DNA of 64,000 nt from positions 37,707 through 101,706 of the forward strand of contig CAJBBX010000098.1 of NCBI GenBank assembly GCA_903951425.1, in the 5' to 3' direction. Within the stretch, counting starts at the first letter, position 1. Each line of letters opens with the position of its first letter. Under the pieces are notes generated by a model. The model worked only from the letters and a program-made list of their open reading frames with translations, was not told the DNA's origin and searched no databases. Source of the DNA: an uncultured Chthonomonas sp. GTDB lineage: Bacteria; Armatimonadota; Chthonomonadetes; Chthonomonadales; CAJBBX01. This document shows positions 50,709 to 58,790 of this stretch, one piece after another. The position numbers and the translations under genes are program-made.

Positions 50709-50738
50709 ATCGTACCTCCGAGCCCCCGGGCAAGTCAA
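50709..50738 (-). promoter_or_regulatory. Promoter of the valS T-box transcript
   Basis: TTGACT (50733-50738) and TACGAT (50709-50714) are separated by 18 nt and lie just upstream of the leader, giving a start near 50700. Confidence 0.7.
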
Positions 50739-50817
50739 CCTGGCGCAGGTGCCGGACGTGCCGATGCCGAACCTTACTCCTACGGCCTCAGGGGCCGACG
50801 AGGCAGGAGGCAGGCGC

Positions 50818-51819
50818 ATGGGCAAACTACGGATCGGCGTTGCGGGCCTGGGGATCGGTAAGCGGCATCTGGTCAGCTATGGCGGCATGGAGGATGTGGA
50901 GATCGTGGCGGTAGCCGATCCACGGATGGACGCCGCGGAGGCTGAGGCCGCGAAGTGGGGCGCTGCGGCCTATGCTGACGGCGCGACAATGATCCGCGAG
51001 GCCGGCCTGGACGCTGTAAGCGTCTGCACTCCTCCGGCGCTGCACCTACCGCTCTCCTGCGCTGCAGCCAATGCGGGCGTCGCCGTGCTCTGCGAGAAGC
51101 CCATGGCGCCCAGCGTGACCGACTGCTCGGGCATGGTGGAGGCCTGCCGATCGGCGGGGGTCACACTCATGGTGGCGCAGAAGAAGCGCTTCCACCCGCT
51201 GATCCGCCGCATGAAGGAGGCCGCGGGCGGCGAACTGGGTCCGATCCGCTGGGCCGTCTGCAAGTACGCCCTGGGCCGCGTGCCCATGGACTGGTTCTGG
51301 GACGAGGCCGACGGCGGCGGGCCGCTGCTGGAGAACTCCATCCACACCGTAGACATGCTGCGGCACCTGGTGGGCGAGGTGGCGACCGTCTACGCCGCCG
51401 GCGGCAACCTCTTCAACGACGACCGCGCCCCGCAGATCGACAGTGCCGCCGTAACGCTCACCTTTGAGGGCGGCGCCGTTGCCGCGCTGGGGCTGGGGCA
51501 GGCCAGCGAGTGGTCGCACGCCGAGGAGCGCTTCTACTTCGCCTGCGAGCGGGGCGAGGCGGCCATCGAGGGCCAGTTCGACTGCCCGACGCACTGGTGG
51601 CAGGCCCTGCGCGACGGCTCGAAGCCCAACGTGGACGAGACGGTGCCGCCGGACGATTGCTTCGACGCCGAGATCGGCCACTTCCTGCAGTGCGTGCGGA
51701 CCGGCGCCGAGCCGCTGGTCTCCGGGGAGGCCGCGCGCGGCTCCGTGGCGGTCTGCCTGGCCATCAAGGAGAGCATCCGCACGGGACAGCCGGTGCGGCC
51801 GCAGTCCACCGCCCTGTAG
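50818..51819 (+). CDS. Gfo/Idh/MocA-family oxidoreductase
   Basis: The 333-residue NAD(P)-dependent oxidoreductase has an N-terminal Rossmann domain (KLRIGVAGLGIGKRHLVSY; EIVAVADP; VSVCTPPALHLPLSCAAANAGVAVLCEKPMA) with the EKPMA signature near residue 97, and a C-terminal alpha/beta domain (LLENSIHTVDMLRHLVG; EIGHFLQCVRTG). The conserved Lys of EKP is the catalytic residue. Substrates are sugars or inositols, not assignable here. The GxGxxxxH loop reads GLGIGKRHL, a common variant. AGGAGG precedes the ATG at 50818. It is divergent from valS and convergent with the third UroD-like gene, separated by a strong terminator. Confidence 0.92.
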   Translation: MGKLRIGVAGLGIGKRHLVSYGGMEDVEIVAVADPRMDAAEAEAAKWGAAAYADGATMIREAGLDAVSVCTPPALHLPLSCAAANAGVAVLCEKPMAPSVTDCSGMVEACRSAGVTLMVAQKKRFHPLIRRMKEAAGGELGPIRWAVCKYALGRVPMDWFWDEADGGGPLLENSIHTVDMLRHLVGEVATVYAAGGNLFNDDRAPQIDSAAVTLTFEGGAVAALGLGQASEWSHAEERFYFACERGEAAIEGQFDCPTHWWQALRDGSKPNVDETVPPDDCFDAEIGHFLQCVRTGAEPLVSGEAARGSVAVCLAIKESIRTGQPVRPQSTAL

Positions 51820-51828
51820 ATGCAGCGA

Positions 51829-51869
51829 AGCCCCCGCGCCGCGGCCACTCGGGTCACGGCGCGGGGGCT
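51829..51869. terminator. Strong bidirectional terminator
   Basis: A perfect 13-bp stem, AGCCCCCGCGCCG and CGGCGCGGGGGCT, lies between the convergent oxidoreductase and UroD-like stop codons. Confidence 0.85.
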
Positions 51870-51879
51870 CGTAGGTTCG

Positions 51880-52842
51880 CTACGCTGCGTCGGGGTAGTT
51901 GCCCAACCGGCGCCAGACATCGAGCATCAGCTCGTACCGCGCCAGCCGCATGCCGGTGTAGATGCAGTTACTGGTTGAAAAGATATAGCCGCCTCCGGGC
52001 ATGCCGCCGCGCAGGCTGTACTCCACGTTCTCGATGACCTCTTCGTCGGTGCCGCTATCGAGCAGGCCGCAGTTCACGTTGCCGATGAGGCAGACCTGGT
52101 CGCCCACGCGCCGCTTCACTTCCGAAATGTCGACGCCCGCCTGCGGGTCGATGGAGTGGAGGGCGTGGGGCTTACACGAGACGAGCTGGTCGAGGATCGG
52201 CATGATGTCGCCGTCGGTGTGCTTGATGGTGTAGAAGCCCAGGTCGCGCTGCCCTTGGATCAGCTTGGCCAGATAGGGCGTCACGAACTGCGAGAACTGC
52301 CGGGGGCTGAGGAACGGGCCGTCGTTGAGGCAGTAGTCGGAGCAGAGCGCGAAGCCGTCCAGGCCGCCATGCGCGGCGAGCTTCTCGGCCCACTTCAGTT
52401 GACCCTCGACCATGGCGTCGGCCTCGGCCTTCACCTTGGCCGGCTCGTCCACCAGCCGGAACGCGAAGTCCTCCATATGGGTGCCGTCGGGGATGCTGTA
52501 GGTGGCGTCGCCGTGCATCATGAGGAAGTAGCGGTCGCCGGACTTCTCGCGCACCAGATCGATAAGCCGGAAGATCTCCTCCTGGCTGCCCGGGTTGGGG
52601 TGGAGGAAGATGGCGCTCTGCTCGAACCGCTCGGCGGTGCGGATGTATAGGTCCGCCATGTCGTTGCGATGGAGGTTGCGCTCCTTCTCCTCCATCTGGT
52701 CCCACTGGCCGTAGCTCCGCTGTGCCGGGTGGAGCCGCCCGAAGGCCTCCATGGTCAGGAAGAAGACCAGCTCGAAGTGCGGTACGCGGCCCTCGATGGG
52801 GCGACGCTCCAGTGCGGCGATGAAACGCTCTCGGGGTGTCAT
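51880..52842 (-). CDS. UroD/MtaA-superfamily protein, copy 3
   Basis: The 320-residue protein is UroD-like with the opening TPRERFIAALERRPIEGRVPHFE. The metal motif is YTIKHTDGDIMPILDQLVSC, the His-x-Asp-Gly form seen in copy 1, not the His-x-Cys form of copy 2. The stretch ALCSDYCLNDGPFLSPRQFSQFVTPYLAKL is the family's substrate region. It is shorter than copies 1 and 2. It starts one base after the ilvD stop (TAG then ATG on the minus strand), so the two are cotranscribed. A demethylation or methyl-transfer role is inferred from family, not shown. Confidence 0.82.
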   Translation of the reverse strand: MTPRERFIAALERRPIEGRVPHFELVFFLTMEAFGRLHPAQRSYGQWDQMEEKERNLHRNDMADLYIRTAERFEQSAIFLHPNPGSQEEIFRLIDLVREKSGDRYFLMMHGDATYSIPDGTHMEDFAFRLVDEPAKVKAEADAMVEGQLKWAEKLAAHGGLDGFALCSDYCLNDGPFLSPRQFSQFVTPYLAKLIQGQRDLGFYTIKHTDGDIMPILDQLVSCKPHALHSIDPQAGVDISEVKRRVGDQVCLIGNVNCGLLDSGTDEEVIENVEYSLRGGMPGGGYIFSTSNCIYTGMRLARYELMLDVWRRLGNYPDAA

Positions 52843-54528
52843 CTAGGCCATCTCCTCCAGAAGGGTCATGACTGCGCCCTTGTCGGCGCTGGTCACCAGG
52901 CGGCTATACCGGCCGAGCCACCCGTGGTTGATCTTGGCCGCGGGCTTGCGCCAGCCCAGCCGGCGATTGTCCAGTTCTTCGGCCGTCACCTGCAGGTCCA
53001 TCGTTCGGCTCGGGACGTCGATGCGGATGCGGTCGCCGTTGCGGACCAGGGCGATGGGCCCGCCCTCGGCAGCCTCGGGGCTGATGTGCCCGATGCAGGT
53101 GCCCGCCGTGCCGCCGCTGAAGCGGCCGTCCGTGATGAGGGCCACCTTGGAGCCGAGGCCCTGGCCCTTGATCATGGAAGTGGGCGAGAGCATCTCCGGC
53201 ATTCCGGGGCCGCCCTTGGGGCCCTCGTACCGCACCACGACCACGTGGCCGGCCTTCACCTCGCGCCGCTTCAGCGCCTCCAGGCACTCATCCTGCGACT
53301 CGAAGACGATGGCCTCGCCTTCGAAGACGAGGCACTCGGGCGCCACACCCGCGCTCTTGATGACCGCCCCGCTGGGGGCCAGGTTGCCGAAGAGGACCGC
53401 GAGCCCGCCGTCCTGGCTGAAGGCGCTCTCCAGCGGACGGATCACGTCACCGTCGGGCGCGGGCGCGTCCTGGATGCGCTCGCCCAGCGTTACGCCGGAG
53501 ACCGTGGGCATATCCAGCCGCAGGGCGCCCGGCTTCCTGCCCAGCTCCTTCATGATGGCGGAGATGCCGCCGCATCGGTCCACGTCCTCGAGGTGCACGT
53601 CGTTGCGGGAGGGCGAGACCTTGCAGATGCATGGCGTGCAGATGGAGATGCGGTTGATGCGCTCCAGCGCGTACTCGATGCCGGCCTCGCGGGCCAGGGC
53701 CAGCGCGTGGAGCACCGTGTTGGTGGAGCCGCCCATGGCCATATCCAGCGCGAAGGCGTTGTCCAGCGATTCGGCGGTGACGATGTCCCGCGGGCAGACG
53801 TTCTCGGCGACCAAGCCCATGATGCGCGCCGCGGCCTGGCGTGCCAGCCCGACGCGGCGCGGGTCGACGGCCGGGATGGAACCGTTGCCGGGCAGCGCGA
53901 GGCCAATCGCCTCCAGCAAGCAGTTCATGGAGTTCGCCGTAAACATGCCCGAGCAAGATCCGCACGTGGGGCAGGAGAGGTCCTCCAGTTCCTTGAGCTG
54001 GGCCTCGTCGATGGCGCCCGCCTGAAGCTTGCCGACGCCTTCGAAGATGGTGATCAGGTCGGAACTCCGCCCGTCGGGCAGCTTGCCGGCCAGCATGGGC
54101 CCGCCGGTGACGAAGATGGTGGGCACATTGATGCGCACAGCCGCCATAGCCATGCCCGGCGTGATCTTGTCGCAGTTGGAGATGCAGACCATGCCGTCGA
54201 AGCAGTGGGCCATGACCATGGTCTCTACGCAATCGGCGATCAGCTCGCGGCTGGGCAGCGAGTAGCGCATGCCGAGGTGGCCCATGGCGATGCCGTCGTC
54301 CACGGCGATGGTGTTGAACTCAAACGGCACGCCGCCGGCAAGACGCACGGCCTGCTTCACCTCCTCGGCGAACCGGTTCAGGTGGACGTGGCCGGGGACG
54401 ATGTCGGTGTAGCTGTTAGCGATGCCGATGAAGGGCTTGCCCATGTCGGCGTCGGTGACGCCTGTGGCCTTGAGCAGGCCGCGATGGCCGGCTCGGTCGT
54501 AGCCTGCCTTTATGGTGTCGGATCTCAT
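52843..54528 (-). CDS. ilvD: Dihydroxy-acid dehydratase (IlvD/Edd family)
   Basis: The 561-residue Fe-S dehydratase converts dihydroxy acids to 2-keto acids in branched-chain amino acid synthesis. Cluster cysteines are in [12 protein letters not shown] (about 120) and [18 protein letters not shown] (about 190). [10 protein letters not shown] and [13 protein letters not shown] are the C-terminal landmarks. Length fits IlvD rather than the longer sugar-acid dehydratases, and [22 protein letters not shown] is the usual start. Since the next gene is a UroD-like protein rather than other ilv genes, a sugar-acid substrate is a minor alternative. The coupled arrangement is unusual for ilvD. Confidence 0.93.
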   Translation of the reverse strand: MRSDTIKAGYDRAGHRGLLKATGVTDADMGKPFIGIANSYTDIVPGHVHLNRFAEEVKQAVRLAGGVPFEFNTIAVDDGIAMGHLGMRYSLPSRELIADCVETMVMAHCFDGMVCISNCDKITPGMAMAAVRINVPTIFVTGGPMLAGKLPDGRSSDLITIFEGVGKLQAGAIDEAQLKELEDLSCPTCGSCSGMFTANSMNCLLEAIGLALPGNGSIPAVDPRRVGLARQAAARIMGLVAENVCPRDIVTAESLDNAFALDMAMGGSTNTVLHALALAREAGIEYALERINRISICTPCICKVSPSRNDVHLEDVDRCGGISAIMKELGRKPGALRLDMPTVSGVTLGERIQDAPAPDGDVIRPLESAFSQDGGLAVLFGNLAPSGAVIKSAGVAPECLVFEGEAIVFESQDECLEALKRREVKAGHVVVVRYEGPKGGPGMPEMLSPTSMIKGQGLGSKVALITDGRFSGGTAGTCIGHISPEAAEGGPIALVRNGDRIRIDVPSRTMDLQVTAEELDNRRLGWRKPAAKINHGWLGRYSRLVTSADKGAVMTLLEEMA

Positions 54529-54703
54529 GGTATGCGCTCCGCGGGGTGGTGACTGAAGGCACAGTGTACCGTCGAGAACCTCGCTTAGGTGGAACCGGAA
54601 CCCATTGGCGGGAGGTATCCGTCCATATGTGCAGGGACCGCGCCGCGACTGGCGTTCGACGACATGCGTGTGCCGGGCCCGTCAATGACCAAGGAGAAAC
54701 ACG

Positions 54704-55129
54704 ATGACACGACGTGGGCGGATGCAGGTGGCGGCAGTGGCGGCGACCGTGGTGTTGGCGGGAGCGGCGTCGGCCCAGTTGGGTAGCCTGCTGAAGGGCG
54801 CTGGGATCGGCCTGATCGTCTCGCAGTTCGGCGGCCAGATCAACCGCGCGCTGAACGGCCTGACCAGGACCCAGGGCGAGACCATGGACTACAAGACGAG
54901 GGTGGTCCCGATCATCTCCGTGGGTAGCGGCAAGGAAGTGGGCGCATGCCAGATCATGGGTCCTGCCGATGCGGTCGACAGCGTGAAGCTGGTCGGGCAG
55001 ATCGAGGGCAAGTTCGACCCGGTCGGCCTTCGCATCCGCGCCCTGGTACCCATGGCGGCCAAGAGCTTCTCCGATATCAAGCGCGTGCCCGGCGTCGGCA
55101 TTAGCGGCCTGATCGACATAAAGATCTAG
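54704..55129 (+). CDS. Small secreted protein of unknown function
   Basis: The 141-residue exported protein has a signal peptide (RRGRMQVAAVAATVVLAGAASAQ). The mature part is LGSLLKGAGIGLIVSQFGGQINRALNGL, an amphipathic helix, then beta-strands (TRVVPIISVGSGKEVGACQIMGPADAVDSVKLVGQIEG) ending FSDIKRVPGVGISGLIDIKI. It has a single Cys in the mature protein. I do not recognise a family. AGGAGAAAC is suitably placed before the ATG. It is divergent from ilvD across 175 nt with no clear promoter. Confidence 0.75.
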   Translation: MTRRGRMQVAAVAATVVLAGAASAQLGSLLKGAGIGLIVSQFGGQINRALNGLTRTQGETMDYKTRVVPIISVGSGKEVGACQIMGPADAVDSVKLVGQIEGKFDPVGLRIRALVPMAAKSFSDIKRVPGVGISGLIDIKI

Positions 55130-55253
55130 CGTCCGCGCCCGCAAGTTGCTGACAGGCCCTGCCCCGGGACCGTACAGAACCGCGACGCCCATGCGAGGCG
55201 ACGCGCGACGGTCGGCAGTCCGATGACAGCAGCAGATCAGGGGATTGAGCCTC

Positions 55254-55282
55254 TTGCGCCAACCTGTCGTTCACGTTACACT
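55254..55282 (+). promoter_or_regulatory. Candidate promoter of the Ig-repeat exoprotein
   Basis: TTGCGC (55254-55259) and TACACT (55277-55282) are spaced 17 nt and lie about 109 nt before the ATG at 55391. The boxes are only moderate matches. Confidence 0.5.
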
Positions 55283-55390
55283 TTTGTGTTGGGCGTGTAC
55301 CTGCGGGGCGAGCCGTTGCGCCCAGGGACCAAGACGGCGGCGTTGACTGAGTCACGGGCCGGAAACATGGCAAGAGAGGAGCAAAGAGCG

Positions 55391-56980
55391 ATGCTTACTG
55401 TCATTACAGCACGTGCGTGTGGGAGGGCCGCTGTGGCGTTACTCGCCGCAGCGGCGTTGGGCCAGTCAGCGATGGCGATACCTCCATTGCAGATCGACGT
55501 CAGCGACACGAACGCTACGGTTGGGGCTCCGGTCACTCTGGTCGCGACCGTGACCTCGCCGTTGCCGCCTGGAGTGGTTGGCGGACCCGTCCCGGGGATG
55601 CCGGTTGAGTTCAGCGTCAACGGAGGGCCTTGGGTTCCTTCACCTGCGCTGACCGACATCGACGGCAAGGCCAGTCTGGTCACGGTTGCGCCTGCGGTGG
55701 CCGGAGCCTACCCGTTCAGCGCCCGTGTCCTGAGCCTGCCCAGTGTCATTGACACCGCAAGCCTCATCGTGGGACCGCCCTGTCGCGTGGTCGCTTGTGA
55801 CCGCGTCTGCGGCCCCGGCGACACCGTTGACCTGCTGGCCTACCTCTGGCAGGTGGGCAGCTATACGGGCATCGCGGGGAAGCCCCTCTACTTCAAGTAC
55901 AACGGAGGCGCATGGCAGGGCCCTGTGACGACGGCGGCCAACGGTAAGGCCCACCTTGCGGTCACGGCGCCTGGCACGGCCGGCGTCACGTCCTTCGAGG
56001 TGAAGTTCGACGGCGACGCCACGTACGGCGCCGCAAGCGACACCGGCGATGTGACTGTTGAGGCGCGGCGAGCCAGCGCCGTGATAGCCTACAACAAGAC
56101 CGCAGACCCCGGGACCACCATTACCCTCCCGGCGTTCGCGTACTGGATCATGCAGAACCAGCAGGCCGTGCCGATCAGCGGCGGCCATATGCAGTTCCAC
56201 ATGTATGGATTTGGCGCAATCTGGCAGCATGCGCTAACCGACGCGACCGGCAAGGCCGTCACGTCGTTCGCAGTTCCCGCCACCGCGGCCGGCTCATACC
56301 TGTATGCCGCCGAGTTCCTAGACGACGATAATCCCCTCTATAAGGACAGCTGGGCGGACCGCACCATCACCGTCCGCGCCGGCTCCAGCCTGACCGCACC
56401 GGCAAGGACCGCCGGCCGCGGTGACACCGTAGGGGTCTTCGGCTACCTGAAGGATGCGAGCAACAACCCCATCGCAGGCAAGACGCTGCAGATCCGTGTC
56501 AACGGCGGGGCCTGGGTCGCATCGGCGGGAACCGATGCTGTGGGCAAGGGAGCGATCACGTATCAGATCACCGAGGCCGCCGGCGTCTATACCACCGATG
56601 TCAAGTTCGATGGCGACGCCACGACCATGGCGTGCGCGACCACCTCGACCCTGACGGTCAATCAGAAGGCCAACACCTACGTCATTGCAGGCGACCGAAC
56701 CGGCGGCTTCGGGACTACCGTCAACCTGCCGGGATGGCTGTACCGATCATCTACCAGCTCCCCGCTTGCCGGCAAGCCGATTAACTTCTACATTGACGGC
56801 ACGCTCGTCAATCCGACGCCCTCGACGACCAACGCCAGTGGATATGCCATCTATGGGTACACCATCGCTGTGGCTCCCGGCGCGCATACCATCACAGCCA
56901 AGTTTGAGGATGCCGGCGATCCCGACTTCCTTCCGTCCACCAGCCCGAACAAGACGCTGACGGTGACGGGGCCCATCTAG
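55391..56980 (+). CDS. Secreted bacterial Ig-like repeat protein
   Basis: The 529-residue exported protein has a signal peptide (TARACGRAAVALLAAAALGQSAMA). It is then built of about five Ig-like repeats of 90-100 residues, each with GKxLxFxxNGGAW, TDxxGKAxLxVxAPxxAG and FDGDATYxxAxxTxxVTV type motifs (for example FKYNGGAWQGPVTTAANGKA, IRVNGGAWVASAGTDAVGKG). The third repeat is divergent (YWIMQNQQAVPISGGHMQFH). Cys pairs occur only in the first half. It shares modules with the C-terminal part of the interrupted surface protein at 30798-32582. The start at 55391 has GGAG 10 nt upstream and begins the signal peptide; ATG 55367 is an alternative. A role as a surface or matrix protein is inferred. 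Confidence 0.8.
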   Translation: MLTVITARACGRAAVALLAAAALGQSAMAIPPLQIDVSDTNATVGAPVTLVATVTSPLPPGVVGGPVPGMPVEFSVNGGPWVPSPALTDIDGKASLVTVAPAVAGAYPFSARVLSLPSVIDTASLIVGPPCRVVACDRVCGPGDTVDLLAYLWQVGSYTGIAGKPLYFKYNGGAWQGPVTTAANGKAHLAVTAPGTAGVTSFEVKFDGDATYGAASDTGDVTVEARRASAVIAYNKTADPGTTITLPAFAYWIMQNQQAVPISGGHMQFHMYGFGAIWQHALTDATGKAVTSFAVPATAAGSYLYAAEFLDDDNPLYKDSWADRTITVRAGSSLTAPARTAGRGDTVGVFGYLKDASNNPIAGKTLQIRVNGGAWVASAGTDAVGKGAITYQITEAAGVYTTDVKFDGDATTMACATTSTLTVNQKANTYVIAGDRTGGFGTTVNLPGWLYRSSTSSPLAGKPINFYIDGTLVNPTPSTTNASGYAIYGYTIAVAPGAHTITAKFEDAGDPDFLPSTSPNKTLTVTGPI

Positions 56981-57008
56981 CCCCCCGTCACGGCGTAAGG
57001 CTGCCGCA

Positions 57009-57047
57009 GGCTCGGGGGTTCGGCCGACGTTGGCCGGCCCCCGAGCC
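57009..57047 (+). terminator. Terminator hairpin of the Ig-repeat gene
   Basis: A perfect 10-bp outer stem GGCTCGGGGG / CCCCCGAGCC with an inner CGGCC / GGCCG stem starts 28 nt past the stop; there is no T tract. Confidence 0.6.
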
Positions 57048-57064
57048 ATTGCGGTCCCTGTTCG

Positions 57065-57094
57065 TTGACTGAGCGGCCCCATCCGTGATAGAAT
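57065..57094 (+). promoter_or_regulatory. Promoter of tRNA-Cys
   Basis: TTGACT (57065-57070), an 18-nt spacer and TAGAAT (57089-57094) lie 11 nt before the tRNA 5' end. Confidence 0.8.
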
Positions 57095-57105
57095 GATGCC
57101 GTCAC

Positions 57106-57178
57106 GGCGCCGTACCCAAGTGGCTAAGGGAGAGGTCTGCAAAACCTTTATTCAGCGGTTCAATTCCGCTCGGCGCCT
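57106..57178 (+). tRNA. trnC: tRNA-Cys (GCA anticodon)
   Basis: The 73-nt cloverleaf has acceptor arms GGCGCCG and CGGCGCC, a D arm with CCCAAGTGGCTAAGGG, an anticodon arm AGGTCTGCAAAACCT with GCA, and a T arm AGCGGTTCAATTCCGCT. U73 is the discriminator expected for cysteine. The CCA end is not encoded. It stands alone with its own promoter and terminator. Confidence 0.95.
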
Positions 57179-57181
57179 TGC

Positions 57182-57214
57182 GGGCGCTCACTCATTTGAG
57201 TGGGCGCCCTTTCC
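57182..57214 (+). terminator. Terminator of tRNA-Cys
   Basis: GGGCGCTCACTC and GAGTGGGCGCCC, with one mismatch and an ATTT loop, are followed by TTTCC, directly after the tRNA. Confidence 0.85.
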
Positions 57215-57308
57215 ATTGCGACTCGGCCAGCAGGTGATCGGCCGCTACTCGTCGAATTCTCCGCCACACCCCCCCTTACACTAAGCCAGTCCCAAGGAGC
57301 GCCCCACC

Positions 57309-58790
57309 ATGAGCGATACGGCTCGGTTCATCACCGTCGACCTCGGCGCCGAGAGCGGCCGCACCATCGCGGCCACCCTGGCCCAGGGCAAGATCGGCCT
57401 GGAAGTCCTGCACCGCTTCCCCAATGAGCCCCAGCGCATCCTGGGGCGGTTCCACTGGGACACGATCCGGCTCTTCGCCGAGATCAAGCGCGGGCTGGCC
57501 CTCTGCGCCAAGCAGTACGGCAGTGAGTTCGACGGCATCGGCGTTGACACCTGGGGCGTCGACTTTGCGCTGCTGGACAAGAACGACGACCTGCTGGGCC
57601 TGCCGTACCACTACCGCGATAGCCGCACCGAGGGCATGATGGAGGAGGTCTTCAAGACCGTGCCCCGGCCCGAGGTCTACCGCACCACGGGCATCCAGTT
57701 CATGGCGCTTAACTCCCTGTACCAACTGATGGCGCTGAAGCGCTCCGGCTCGCCGGCGCTGGACGAGGCGCGGGCCTTCCTGATGACCCCCGACCTGCTG
57801 AACTACTGGCTCAGCGGCGAGAAGGCCAACGAGTTCTCCAATGCCACGACGACCCAGTGCTTCGACCCGAACGCCGGCGACTGGGCGCGCCCGATGCTGG
57901 AGGCCTTGGGCATCCCCACGGGTTTCCTGGGGACGATCGTGCAGCCCGGCGCCACGCTGGGCCCGCTGCACGCCTCGGTGCGCGGTGAGACCTCGCTGGG
58001 CGCAGTGCCCGTCATCGCCCCGGCCACGCACGACACCGGATCGGCGGTGGCGGCTGTGCCTGCTGAAGGCGACAGGGGCTGGGCCTACATCAGTTGCGGC
58101 ACCTGGTCGCTAGTTGGGCTCGAGACCCCCAGGCCAGTCATCACCGACCAGACGCTGGAGTACAACCTGACCAACGAGGGCGGCGTATACGGCACCTATC
58201 GCCTGCTTCGCAACGTGATGGGGCTCTGGCTCCTGCAGCAGTGCAAGCGCGCATGGGAGAAGGCCGGCCACTCGTACGGCTATGACGAGCTGACCGCCAT
58301 GTCGACCCGCGCCACGCCCTTCGCGGCCACCGTGGACCCCGACGACCCGAGCTTCCTGAACCCGGCCGACATGCCTGAGGCCATCCGCCAGTACTGCGTT
58401 CGCACCGGGCAGACGCCGCCGGCCGACGTGGCGGGCATGGTCCGCTGCATCGTGGAGAGCCTGGCGCTGAAGTACCGGTGGGTCATCCGGCGGCTGGAAA
58501 AGGTGAGCGGAGAGCGCATCCACACGGTCCACATCATCGGCGGCGGCGGGCAGAACGCCCTGCTCTGCCAGGCCACGGCCGATGCCTGCGCGTGCCGGGT
58601 GCTGGCCGGTCCCACCGAGGCCACGGCGCTGGGCAACGCTCTGGTGCAGGCCATCGCCGCAGGCAAGCTGGGCTCACTTGCTGACGCGCGCGCGATGGTG
58701 GCGCGATCCTTCCCGCTGGTGGAGTACACTCCCCAGACGCCCGGCGCCTGGGACCAGTGCGCAGCCCGCTTCGACGAGAGGCTGGTCTAG
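57309..58790 (+). CDS. rhaB: Rhamnulokinase
   Basis: The 493-residue FGGY-family kinase phosphorylates L-rhamnulose at O1 with ATP, in the cytoplasm, for rhamnose catabolism. Motifs are FITVDLGAESGRTIAATL (N-terminal phosphate loop with the ESGR signature of rhamnulokinase), IGVDTWGVDFALLD, THDTGSAVAAVP (catalytic Asp) and YISCGTWSLVG, then HIIGGGGQNALLCQATADACACRVLAGPTEATALGNAL. Length is normal. No rhaA or rhaD lies beside it; the Tat-exported isomerase-fold gene is distant. It ends with a stop that overlaps the convergent Nif3-like stop in CTAG. Confidence 0.95.
   Translation: MSDTARFITVDLGAESGRTIAATLAQGKIGLEVLHRFPNEPQRILGRFHWDTIRLFAEIKRGLALCAKQYGSEFDGIGVDTWGVDFALLDKNDDLLGLPYHYRDSRTEGMMEEVFKTVPRPEVYRTTGIQFMALNSLYQLMALKRSGSPALDEARAFLMTPDLLNYWLSGEKANEFSNATTTQCFDPNAGDWARPMLEALGIPTGFLGTIVQPGATLGPLHASVRGETSLGAVPVIAPATHDTGSAVAAVPAEGDRGWAYISCGTWSLVGLETPRPVITDQTLEYNLTNEGGVYGTYRLLRNVMGLWLLQQCKRAWEKAGHSYGYDELTAMSTRATPFAATVDPDDPSFLNPADMPEAIRQYCVRTGQTPPADVAGMVRCIVESLALKYRWVIRRLEKVSGERIHTVHIIGGGGQNALLCQATADACACRVLAGPTEATALGNALVQAIAAGKLGSLADARAMVARSFPLVEYTPQTPGAWDQCAARFDERLV

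Noticed and set aside
52669..54552. Long open frame antisense to ilvD (627 codons)
   Set aside because: It mirrors ilvD exactly, has His/Gly/Ala/Val-rich low-information sequence and no ribosome site; typical of GC-rich antisense frames.
54585..54600. GGTGGAACCGG resembling a T-box core near ilvD
   Set aside because: No stem I, specifier loop or terminator is present around it, and the orientation does not suit ilvD.
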